64,000 bases of DNA from positions 113,781 to 177,780 of the forward strand of contig JAGLGM010000002.1 of NCBI GenBank assembly GCA_023144035.1. Reading direction: 5' to 3'. Position numbers and translations under genes: made by a program. Origin of the DNA: Candidatus Pacearchaeota archaeon (GTDB lineage Archaea; Nanobdellota; Nanobdellia; Pacearchaeales; GW2011-AR1). Position 1 is the stretch's first letter; every line of letters starts with the position of its first letter. Positions 20,048-27,765 of the stretch are shown here, one piece after another. A model generated the notes under the pieces. It ran no database searches, was not told the DNA's origin, and saw only the letters and a list, made by a program, of their open reading frames with translations.

Positions 20048-20748
20048 TTTATTTCTCCCTTCAAATAAGCTTTCCTCTTTCCTTCTTCAAACTTTTCAAT
20101 AGCATATCTTAGCATTGTCCTTGGCATAACTTTGTAATGTTGTTTTAAAAACTCTTCTAAAATAGCTTCATCCTTTTTTCCAACTTCTCTAAGCATCCAA
20201 CCAACAGCTTTGTGAATTAAATCATGTTTATCGTCTAATAATATTTCAGAAAGAGCAAGCGTGTCTTGAAACTCTTGTTTTTTAATAAAATCAAAAGTAG
20301 AAACAATTGCAATTCTTCTTTCCCATAAATCTTCTGACCTAGCTAAATCATATAAAGTATTTTTCTTTTTATCAAATAGAAAATGTCCTACAATGCCTGG
20401 CGCAGTAACATCAACTAAATCCCAATTATTTATATTCTTTGTATTTTTTAAATAAAAATTAAATATATTTGCTTTTTCTTCTTCTTTACTTTCTTTATAT
20501 TTATTAGATAAAATAATCAAACCAGTTAATCTATACTCATGAATTTCACTTTTTAACAATTCTTGAATCTTAGGCAAACTTAATCCAGAATATTTTTTAG
20601 CAACTTCTCTTTGTACAGGAACTCTTATTCCTAAAAAAATATCTCCTTCACCATATTCTCCTTTTCCTGTTTTAAAAAATCTTTGAAGTATAGTTGCTTG
20701 TTCAACATCTGCTAAATCTTGTAATTCTTTTTTTATTGTTTCTAACAT
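20044..20748 (-). CDS. DNA alkylation repair (AlkD-like HEAT repeat) protein
   Basis: LGIRVPVQREVAKKY...NNWDLVDVTAPGIVG...AVGWMLREVGKKD. Confidence 0.9.
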   Translation of the reverse strand: MLETIKKELQDLADVEQATILQRFFKTGKGEYGEGDIFLGIRVPVQREVAKKYSGLSLPKIQELLKSEIHEYRLTGLIILSNKYKESKEEEKANIFNFYLKNTKNINNWDLVDVTAPGIVGHFLFDKKKNTLYDLARSEDLWERRIAIVSTFDFIKKQEFQDTLALSEILLDDKHDLIHKAVGWMLREVGKKDEAILEEFLKQHYKVMPRTMLRYAIEKFEEGKRKAYLKGEIK

Positions 20749-20854
20749 AGTAATTTAAGAATAATGTAATATAAAATATTTTCCTTGAGGATTTTCAAAG
20801 TGAGTGTGTCAGTTACTCTTTTCCTTGAGGATTTTCAAAGGGGGTGTCCTCCTG

Positions 20855-21463
20855 CTATTTTGCAAGAGCTTTTCTAACTTGTCTTTTTGGTTGTTTTACA
20901 TTTCCACCTGATTGATGCTTTGCTGTTTTTGCAGCTGCTTTCTTCATTTTTTCTCCAGCTTCTGCACCTGCCTTTGCTTTTTCTTTTTCTTCTTTCTTTT
21001 CTTCTTCTGTTTGAACAGGTTGGTGAGCTGGTTGTTCACTAATAGGTTGTTGTTGAAATCCTTCCTTAGCTTTTTGCATCATTGTTTTCTTTTTTTCAAG
21101 AAGTTCTCTAGATTTTTCTTCTATTTTCTTTTCTCTTGCTTCTTTATATTTTAATTTTTCAGGAATATTCACAAGTTCAACTTTTACAATGTCTCCTTGT
21201 TTTATTGCTCTAACTTTAATTTTGTGAGGTGGATTTTTAATACCTCTAAACCATAAAGCTTCATTCACAAACATATCAATTTTAATTTTATTTAAATCTC
21301 TATCTCTAATTTTCATATGTTTTACTAAAAATTCTTTAACAGTTTTTACAGCCTTAGGAGTCTTTTTATATCTTGGAACAGGCCTTCCTTTTTCTCTTAA
21401 AGGAATAATATATTCTCTTTCAATTTTTTCTGATTTTGTCTCAGGAATTGTTTTTTTAGCCAT
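20855..21463 (-). CDS. Ribosomal protein eL31 with long Lys/Glu-rich C-terminal extension
   Basis: EREYIIPLREKGRPVPRYKKTPKAVKTVKEFLVKHMKI...VNEALWFRGIKNPPHKIKVRA. Confidence 0.88.
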   Translation of the reverse strand: MAKKTIPETKSEKIEREYIIPLREKGRPVPRYKKTPKAVKTVKEFLVKHMKIRDRDLNKIKIDMFVNEALWFRGIKNPPHKIKVRAIKQGDIVKVELVNIPEKLKYKEAREKKIEEKSRELLEKKKTMMQKAKEGFQQQPISEQPAHQPVQTEEEKKEEKEKAKAGAEAGEKMKKAAAKTAKHQSGGNVKQPKRQVRKALAK

Positions 21464-21464
21464 T

Positions 21465-21875
21465 TTAATTTTTACCTATTTCATCTATTAATTTTTTTGT
21501 GGAAGTAGGTATGTCTTTTAATTTAGTTTCTAATTTAGTTTCTAATTTTGATTTAAGAGCATTTATGGCTTCAGAACATTCACCTTTACAATCCTTTAAA
21601 ACAATTTCCATCCCATGATAATTTGTTGAATGATTTGCAGAGATTACAATTACTGCAGAATCTGAAGAATAAACAATTGTTTCTTGAGGGTTTGTTTGAT
21701 TGTATTTTAAGAGAGGGGTAAGCCGGGTAAATTCCCCTTCTAAATTATCTAACTTTGCAAAATCAACTTTTTCTTTTATTTCAAATCCTTTATAAAAAGA
21801 TCTAACTGATTTAGATTCTGATCCTTTTACATTGCTTTTATAAATTTGATTTTTATTTGATGCCATTTTATCCAA
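21465..21875 (-). CDS. Hypothetical protein in ribosomal operon
   Basis: ORF. Confidence 0.6.
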   Translation of the reverse strand: MDKMASNKNQIYKSNVKGSESKSVRSFYKGFEIKEKVDFAKLDNLEGEFTRLTPLLKYNQTNPQETIVYSSDSAVIVISANHSTNYHGMEIVLKDCKGECSEAINALKSKLETKLETKLKDIPTSTKKLIDEIGKN

Positions 21876-22071
21876 AGTGTGATTTTTTTTGTCTTCTTGG
21901 TTTAATGTGAAGTTTAGTCCGTCTCCATGATCTTCTATGTCTTGTTATTGCAGAGGCATGAACTCTTTTACCCATTCCGTATTTTTTAATTACAGCCCAA
22001 ACAGGAGCCCACTTAGTTTGCCTTCCTTTCTTCATTAATGTTTCTTTTTTCTTTTGATTTTTAATTCCCAT
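21868..22071 (-). CDS. Ribosomal protein eL39
   Basis: KKGRQTKWAPVWAVIKKYG...RHRRSWRRTKLHI. Confidence 0.92.
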   Translation of the reverse strand: MGIKNQKKKETLMKKGRQTKWAPVWAVIKKYGMGKRVHASAITRHRRSWRRTKLHIKPRRQKKSHFG

Positions 22072-22072
22072 T

Positions 22073-22339
22073 TTAATTTATTTCTTCTAATATTAGTTTA
22101 GTTTTTGATTCAAATTTTTGTTTAAGTTTATTATCCATTAACACTTGTACATCATTTTTTGTATAATAAATATAAATAGAATTTTTACCTACCTTATATT
22201 CTTGCATTGCAGATTCTGAGTCTTCTTCAGTTTGTATTTGATTATTTGAGATATTTTTTTCAATTGTATTTGTTATTTCTTTAAAATCTACAAAACTAAG
22301 AGAATTATTCATGGGGCTAAAAATTGTATAACTTTTCAT
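22073..22339 (-). CDS. Hypothetical protein in ribosomal operon
   Basis: ORF. Confidence 0.6.
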   Translation of the reverse strand: MKSYTIFSPMNNSLSFVDFKEITNTIEKNISNNQIQTEEDSESAMQEYKVGKNSIYIYYTKNDVQVLMDNKLKQKFESKTKLILEEIN

Positions 22340-22761
22340 TTAATATCCTCCATAAATTCTTTACCTTTTTGAGTAAGTTGTCTTCCTGGTTTTTTATCTC
22401 TAACACCTTTAACATCTTTTGCAAGTTCTGTAAATCCTGCTTGATCAGATTGTTGAAGAATTGTCCTAATAATTTTTCCACCTGCTTTTACAAATTTTTC
22501 AGGTTGAAACCCTCTATCTTTTTTACTTCCATATTTAGTTCTAAGTCTATTAACACCTACAATCTTTTTTTTGTAAATTTGTCTTAGAATGCTCGCAGAC
22601 CTTTTATACCAAAAATCCACATCTTCAATTGGCCTTTCTTTTGCAGGACTTGATTTAACAAAAGCAACCCATTCAGGTTCTTTAAATTCATCAATTTTCT
22701 TAAGAGCTTCTGCTAATTTTAAATTATATTCTTGAGTGTCTAGTTCATATACTGGATTCAT
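22336..22761 (-). CDS. Ribosomal protein eS19
   Basis: PEWVAFVKSSPAKERPIEDVDFWYKRSASILRQIY...GRQLTQKGKEFM. Confidence 0.93.
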   Translation of the reverse strand: MNPVYELDTQEYNLKLAEALKKIDEFKEPEWVAFVKSSPAKERPIEDVDFWYKRSASILRQIYKKKIVGVNRLRTKYGSKKDRGFQPEKFVKAGGKIIRTILQQSDQAGFTELAKDVKGVRDKKPGRQLTQKGKEFMEDIK

Positions 22762-22842
22762 CTTATTTGGTCTTTCCTCTCGGAATTAGAACAGTTTGTA
22801 GACTGTTTAACCTAATTTTAAGTAGAATAAGAGTTTATAAAT

Positions 22843-23088
22843 TTACCTAACAGGTTTACGCCATCTCTTTATTGCAAGAGTATATCCAATAATCTTTGAA
22901 GTATAATGATTCCCTAATTTTTCAACAAGTTCATTTGAAATCTTTTTTAATTCTTCTTTATCTCTACAACAAGACCTTAAAACAGAAACTTTAACATTAT
23001 TATATTTTTTAAAATGGTTTTTTAAAGTTAAAATAAAATTATCTGTTAATCCATTCTTCCCTAATTGAATTGTAGTTAATGTTGCCAT
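22843..23088 (-). CDS. CRM-domain (YhbY-like) RNA-binding protein
   Basis: IQLGKNGLTDNFILTLKNHFKKYNNVKVSVL...IIGYTLAIKR. Confidence 0.75.
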   Translation of the reverse strand: MATLTTIQLGKNGLTDNFILTLKNHFKKYNNVKVSVLRSCCRDKEELKKISNELVEKLGNHYTSKIIGYTLAIKRWRKPVR

Positions 23089-23089
23089 T

Positions 23090-23320
23090 TTAATTTAATT
23101 TATTTTTTAATTGAGGGTATTTTCGTGCTTCTTCAAAGTATTTTTTCCTATATTTACTAACATCATATCCTTGTTCTTCTCGTATTTTTAATTCTTCTTT
23201 AATTAAATTCATTCCGTCAATTATATCTGTATGTTGAAATAAATTATTAAAGATTTCTTCTAACTGTTTCTTTTCTTCTAATTTCTTTTCTTCTAATTTT
23301 TTTTCTTCTTTTTTTCCCAT
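23090..23320 (-). CDS. Hypothetical protein
   Basis: ORF. Confidence 0.55.
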   Translation of the reverse strand: MGKKEEKKLEEKKLEEKKQLEEIFNNLFQHTDIIDGMNLIKEELKIREEQGYDVSKYRKKYFEEARKYPQLKNKLN

Positions 23321-23670
23321 TTTTCAATATAACTTTTTTTAATTTTAATTAGTTTTTTCTTTCTAACACCAAAACTACCTAATTTCATTAATTTATTCTT
23401 ATAAATATCTTTTCCTTTAAAATGATGCACTATTACATCTTGTTTATTATCTCTCCAATCTTGACTTTGTTTAGCACAAAAAATTGCTGCTTCTTTTCTA
23501 TCTTTTATATTTGATTTTTTTTTAATGTTTACAAAAGGGCTTCCAGGATTTGCAGTATGAAAAACATCTTCATTTGATTTAATTTGAGCAATTAATTCTT
23601 CATTATTTTTTGCATTTTTTCCAGCAAGAACTAATTTACCAGAACTAGTTACCATTTCCCGAAATTTCAT
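23293..23670 (-). CDS. Stand-alone NFACT-R (RqcH C-terminal-type) RNA-binding domain protein
   Basis: FREMVTSSGKLVLAGKNAKNNEELI...VFHTANPGSPFVNIK. Confidence 0.85.
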   Translation of the reverse strand: MKFREMVTSSGKLVLAGKNAKNNEELIAQIKSNEDVFHTANPGSPFVNIKKKSNIKDRKEAAIFCAKQSQDWRDNKQDVIVHHFKGKDIYKNKLMKLGSFGVRKKKLIKIKKSYIEKWEKKKKKN

Positions 23671-23671
23671 T

Positions 23672-24928
23672 TTATTTCCAAAACTCTAAAGCTTCTTTTA
23701 ATTCTTCATGATTTTTTGAATATTCTTTTAAAGATATTCCTTTTATTGTCGCATCTACAGCTTGTCTCATTGCTTTTGCTCCAGCAATTGTACCAGAAGG
23801 ATGTCCATGAACTCCTCCTCCTGCTTGAAGAACTATATTATTTCCCATAGCTTTTATTATTTTAGAAACTAAACCAGGATAAACGCCTCCTGAAGCAACA
23901 CCAAGAACAGGTTTTGTTTTATACCATTTTTGTTGCAAATTTTCTTTTGTTTGTTTTGTAAATTGTTGCTCAATATCTTCTTCAATATGTAACACTTCTT
24001 TTTTCTTACCTACCATTTTACCATAGACAGTTCCAATATGTAAAGTATCAACTCCAACCATTCTAGACAATTGAGCAATCACTTCCATAGTCATTCCATG
24101 TTCAGGATTTCTATCAAACATAGCATGTCCTGCTCTATGTGCATGAATTGGCAAATTTATAGCATCCCTAGCTGTTTGAAATGCAGACCATCCAAGAGTT
24201 AAAATATCTAACATAATATAATTTCCTCCATGTTTTTGGACAAAATCAATTCTCCTTAACATTTCTTTTGATTCAGCAGTACAATTAATTAAATAGACTT
24301 TTTTTTCACCTGTTTCTTTTTCTGCTTTTTTACAAGCTTTAATAGTTAATAAAAATCTTTTCTTGAATTTATTAAAATCTTGAGAAGTTAAATTTTCATC
24401 ATCTTTAACAACATCACAGCCTCCAATCCAAGATTTATAGGCTACCTTTGCATGTTCAGTTTCATTTAATCCAACTTTGGGTTTTATAATTGTGCCAACT
24501 AAAGGTCTTTCTTTAACTTTTAAATATTTTCTTAATCCTTTAATTCCATATTTAGGACCTTTAAAAGATTTTAACATTTTTTGAGGAATAGTTATATCTT
24601 CCCAAAGTAAGCCTTTTACAGCTTTCATCCCATAAATATTTCCTCCAATAGATGACATAATCTCTGGCAAATTTCCTAATTCAAATAATTTAATTGGATA
24701 TGCTATTCTTACTCTTTTATTTTTATTATCAATATAAAATATATTTGGAGCTAAAGATTTACTAATTTTTTTATTAAGTGTTTTAACACTAGTCCAAGTT
24801 CCAATAGAACTTTCACCAGCAACTTCTTCTGCAACTTTTCTAAGAGTATATCCTCTAGAAGGAGTTATTTTATATTGGCAAACAACATCTGTTTTTTTAG
24901 GTTTATATTTTAGATTAATAAATGTCAT
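23672..24928 (-). CDS. rbcL: Form III-type ribulose-bisphosphate carboxylase large subunit
   Basis: GTIIKPKVGL, GGCDVVKDDENLTSQ, HAHRAGHAMF, VASGGVYPG, GGGVHGHPSGT. Confidence 0.93.
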   Translation of the reverse strand: MTFINLKYKPKKTDVVCQYKITPSRGYTLRKVAEEVAGESSIGTWTSVKTLNKKISKSLAPNIFYIDNKNKRVRIAYPIKLFELGNLPEIMSSIGGNIYGMKAVKGLLWEDITIPQKMLKSFKGPKYGIKGLRKYLKVKERPLVGTIIKPKVGLNETEHAKVAYKSWIGGCDVVKDDENLTSQDFNKFKKRFLLTIKACKKAEKETGEKKVYLINCTAESKEMLRRIDFVQKHGGNYIMLDILTLGWSAFQTARDAINLPIHAHRAGHAMFDRNPEHGMTMEVIAQLSRMVGVDTLHIGTVYGKMVGKKKEVLHIEEDIEQQFTKQTKENLQQKWYKTKPVLGVASGGVYPGLVSKIIKAMGNNIVLQAGGGVHGHPSGTIAGAKAMRQAVDATIKGISLKEYSKNHEELKEALEFWK

Positions 24929-24929
24929 A

Positions 24930-26252
24930 TTATATTTTTTTAACAACACTCCCTTTTCCAGTATCATCAATAGTATAACCTAGTTTTTTAACTTTTGCTC
25001 TTATCTCATCTGCTTTTCTCCAATCATTCTTCTTTCTTGCATTACTTCTTTCTCTAATTAATTTTTCAACTTTTTTAGAAATTTCTAATTTTTCTTTTTT
25101 CAATAAATTTAACCCTAAAACTTCATCTATTTTTTTAATTGTTCCTAATTTTCCTTTTGCTTTTTTATCTCTTAATAATTTCCACAAAACTTGTAAAGCT
25201 CTTGGAGTGTTTAAATCGTCATTCATTGCTTCTTCAAAATCTTTTAAATATTTTTTATTTATTCCTTTATCTTTTATTTCCGAGATTATATTTTTTAATC
25301 TTTTATAAGCAGTTAATGATTTATTCATTGATTTTTTAGAAAAATCAATTGGTTTTCTATATTGAACTGAAATCACAAAATACCTTATTACTTCTCCAGG
25401 ATATTCTTTTAATACTTCTTTAATAGTTTTGAAATTTCCTAAACTTTTACTCATTTTTATTTTATCAATATTTACCATTCCATTATGCACCCAATAATTA
25501 ACAAATTTTTTCCCAAAAGCTGCTTCACTTTGTGCAATTTCATCTTCATGATGTGGAAAAATTAAATCTTGCCCTCCTCCATGAATATCTAAAGGTAAAC
25601 CTAAAATTTTTTGACTCATTGCAGAACATTCAATATGCCATCCAGGTCTTCCAGCACCCCAAGGAGATTTCCAAGAAGGTTCTTTTGACTTTGAGAATTT
25701 CCATAAGACAAAATCTTCTTTATTTCTTTTTTCATCTTTTATTTTAACCCTTAAACCAGCTTTTAGATTTTTAATATCTTGATGAGAAAGTTTTCCATAA
25801 TCTTTAAACTTAGAAATATCATAATAAACACCATCTCCCTCAATAACATAAGCATAACCTTTTTTTTCTAATTTTTTTACAAGTTCAATCATTTCTTTTA
25901 CATATTCTGTAGCTTTAGGTTGTATATCTGGTTTTTTAATCCCAAGTATTTTGTAATCTTCAAAATGTTCTTTTTCATTTTTTTTAGACAATTCTTTCAC
26001 ACTAATTTTAAGTTCATGAGCTTTGTTGATTATTTTATCTTCTATATCTGTAATATTAGAAACAAAATTTACTTTATATTTCAAAAATTTCAAATATCTT
26101 CTAAGAATATCAAATGAAATTTGTTGTCTTGCATGACCAAGATGAGGAACATCATTAACTGTTGGACCACAAACATACATTCCAACTTTTCCTTTCTTAA
26201 TTGGTTTAAATTCCTCTTTTTTTCTTGTTAAAGTATTGTAAAGTTTTAACAT
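24930..26252 (-). CDS. cysS: Cysteinyl-tRNA synthetase
   Basis: MYVCGPTVNDVPHLGHAR...KMSKSLGN. Confidence 0.97.
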   Translation of the reverse strand: MLKLYNTLTRKKEEFKPIKKGKVGMYVCGPTVNDVPHLGHARQQISFDILRRYLKFLKYKVNFVSNITDIEDKIINKAHELKISVKELSKKNEKEHFEDYKILGIKKPDIQPKATEYVKEMIELVKKLEKKGYAYVIEGDGVYYDISKFKDYGKLSHQDIKNLKAGLRVKIKDEKRNKEDFVLWKFSKSKEPSWKSPWGAGRPGWHIECSAMSQKILGLPLDIHGGGQDLIFPHHEDEIAQSEAAFGKKFVNYWVHNGMVNIDKIKMSKSLGNFKTIKEVLKEYPGEVIRYFVISVQYRKPIDFSKKSMNKSLTAYKRLKNIISEIKDKGINKKYLKDFEEAMNDDLNTPRALQVLWKLLRDKKAKGKLGTIKKIDEVLGLNLLKKEKLEISKKVEKLIRERSNARKKNDWRKADEIRAKVKKLGYTIDDTGKGSVVKKI

Positions 26253-26282
26253 AATTAAATTAAGAAAGATTAATTTAAAAAC

Positions 26283-26849
26283 TTACTTTATCACAAGAAC
26301 TTTACTAAACCCAGTATAAGTTGCATCATCTTTGGTTATTTCAACTTTATAAGTTATTTCACAAAGAGGAGTTGTATCAGAGATTTGAAATTTAACAAAA
26401 AAAGCATCTTCCATTTTATCTCCTGAAGGAATGTTTTGATCACCTTGTCTACCTAAATTAATTAATTTATCTGCTTCCTCTTCTGTAAGTTGACAATTAG
26501 AAGCTACTTCAGACACAGTAACTACATAAGCAAAGTTTGCATCAATTGTATCTTTATTAAAAACAGAAAATGCAAATCCTCCTGAATCACCTTTTTTAAT
26601 AACAACTTCTCTCTCTTTAGGTATTGTAGAATATTTAGCATCTTGATTTGTAGAGAAAAGATTATCTATTTCACTTTGAATTTTAGTATCTACTCCATCA
26701 ATTGCATTTGTACTTGTAAGAAATATTTTTTGAACTAAAAAGATTCCAAGAATTAAAACACTCATTAGTAAAACTATAGTTACAATTGTACCCACACTCA
26801 TTTCCATTGCTGCTTTTTTTTGTTTTATCATATTAATAAGTTGGCACAT
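26283..26849 (-). CDS. Pilin-like secreted protein
   Basis: MIKQKKAAMEMSVGTIVTIVLLMSVLILGIFLV N-terminus. Confidence 0.65.
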   Translation of the reverse strand: MCQLINMIKQKKAAMEMSVGTIVTIVLLMSVLILGIFLVQKIFLTSTNAIDGVDTKIQSEIDNLFSTNQDAKYSTIPKEREVVIKKGDSGGFAFSVFNKDTIDANFAYVVTVSEVASNCQLTEEEADKLINLGRQGDQNIPSGDKMEDAFFVKFQISDTTPLCEITYKVEITKDDATYTGFSKVLVIK

Positions 26850-27084
26850 TTGGAAGGCCTATTATTCCTAGTGCAATAAGTAAAGTAATTACTAAAAATA
26901 TTATACTAATACATATAGCAATGATACTCATAATTTTTCCTTTTTTAGCCATTGCACTTTTTTCCTTGTTTGTTTGTGATAAACCTACAATTCCTAACAC
27001 AAGACCTGCAATAGGAGAAACAAAAGAAAAAACTAATGCTACAATACTTAATATGTAACCTGATAAAACTTTTCCCTCTTTCAT
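26833..27084 (-). CDS. Small membrane protein (DUF4190-like)
   Basis: SGYILSIVALVFSFVSPIAGLVLGIVGLSQ. Confidence 0.65.
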   Translation of the reverse strand: MKEGKVLSGYILSIVALVFSFVSPIAGLVLGIVGLSQTNKEKSAMAKKGKIMSIIAICISIIFLVITLLIALGIIGLPNVPTY

Positions 27085-27171
27085 GTTTTACCTAATTGTT
27101 TTTATTTTATAAATGTTTTTGAAGTGTGATTTTTATAAGAACTATTTTTATTGTTAGAGTGTCTTAACAAG

Positions 27172-27243
27172 TGGGACGAGTGGGAATCGAACCCACAACA
27201 CCATGATCTTCAGTCATGTGCTCTCCCATTGAGCTACCGTCCC
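27172..27243 (-). tRNA. tRNA-Phe(GAA)
   Basis: GGGACGGTAGCTCAATGGGAGAGCACATGACTGAAGATCATGGTGTTGTGGGTTCGATTCCCACTCGTCCCA; cloverleaf, anticodon GAA. Confidence 0.95.
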
Positions 27244-27366
27244 AGTAAAATAAAGTATTCCTTCAGACTTTTAAATGTTTAGAAATGTAAGTTGGGAATA
27301 GGCCACTATGCGAAATGTTGCCTTCATGAGCATCCCAATTTAATTGGGTGGCTGATTATAAAGGTT

Positions 27367-27715
27367 GTAAGTCGGGAATAGGCCACCTTCTGTCATTCGT
27401 CGAGGCCTCTGTATTCAGAGGTCATCCCTTGGGATAAGGGCTTGAATCGAATGTGTTAACATTTGACTATGCGGCTTTAAGCCTTGCACCAGTTAGGATG
27501 TTCGTTTCATCAAATCCTTTGTTTCGAAGTTCCACGCATGTTTCATAACTCAACAAAGACTGTGGCGTTTCTGTAACAGAGCCTTGCTTCACAACAACAA
27601 TCCTTTCGGAAAGTAACTTTAATGTGGTGGGCGGACCTTCCACAGAACCCAGAAATCATTTTTCTATTTCTTGACAATTTAATGTCAGAGCCCCGAAGTT
27701 AACTACCCAACTTAC
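27367..27715 (-). ncRNA. rnpB: RNase P RNA
   Basis: GGAAGGTCCGCCCACCACA, ACAGAAACGCCACAG, AGAAGGTGGCCTATTCCCGACTTAC; 10-bp closing helix P1 (GTAAGTTGGG/CCCGACTTAC). Confidence 0.88.
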
Positions 27716-27765
27716 ATAAATACAGCGAAGAATGACTTTTTAAACTTTATTGTCTATGTGATTTT

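Noticed and set aside
23275-23310. TTCTTTTCTTCTAA tandem repeat
   Set aside because: In-frame low-complexity Lys/Glu coding repeat, not a regulatory or mobile element
25139-26117. Plus-strand ORFs within cysS
   Set aside because: Antisense to a clear CysRS gene
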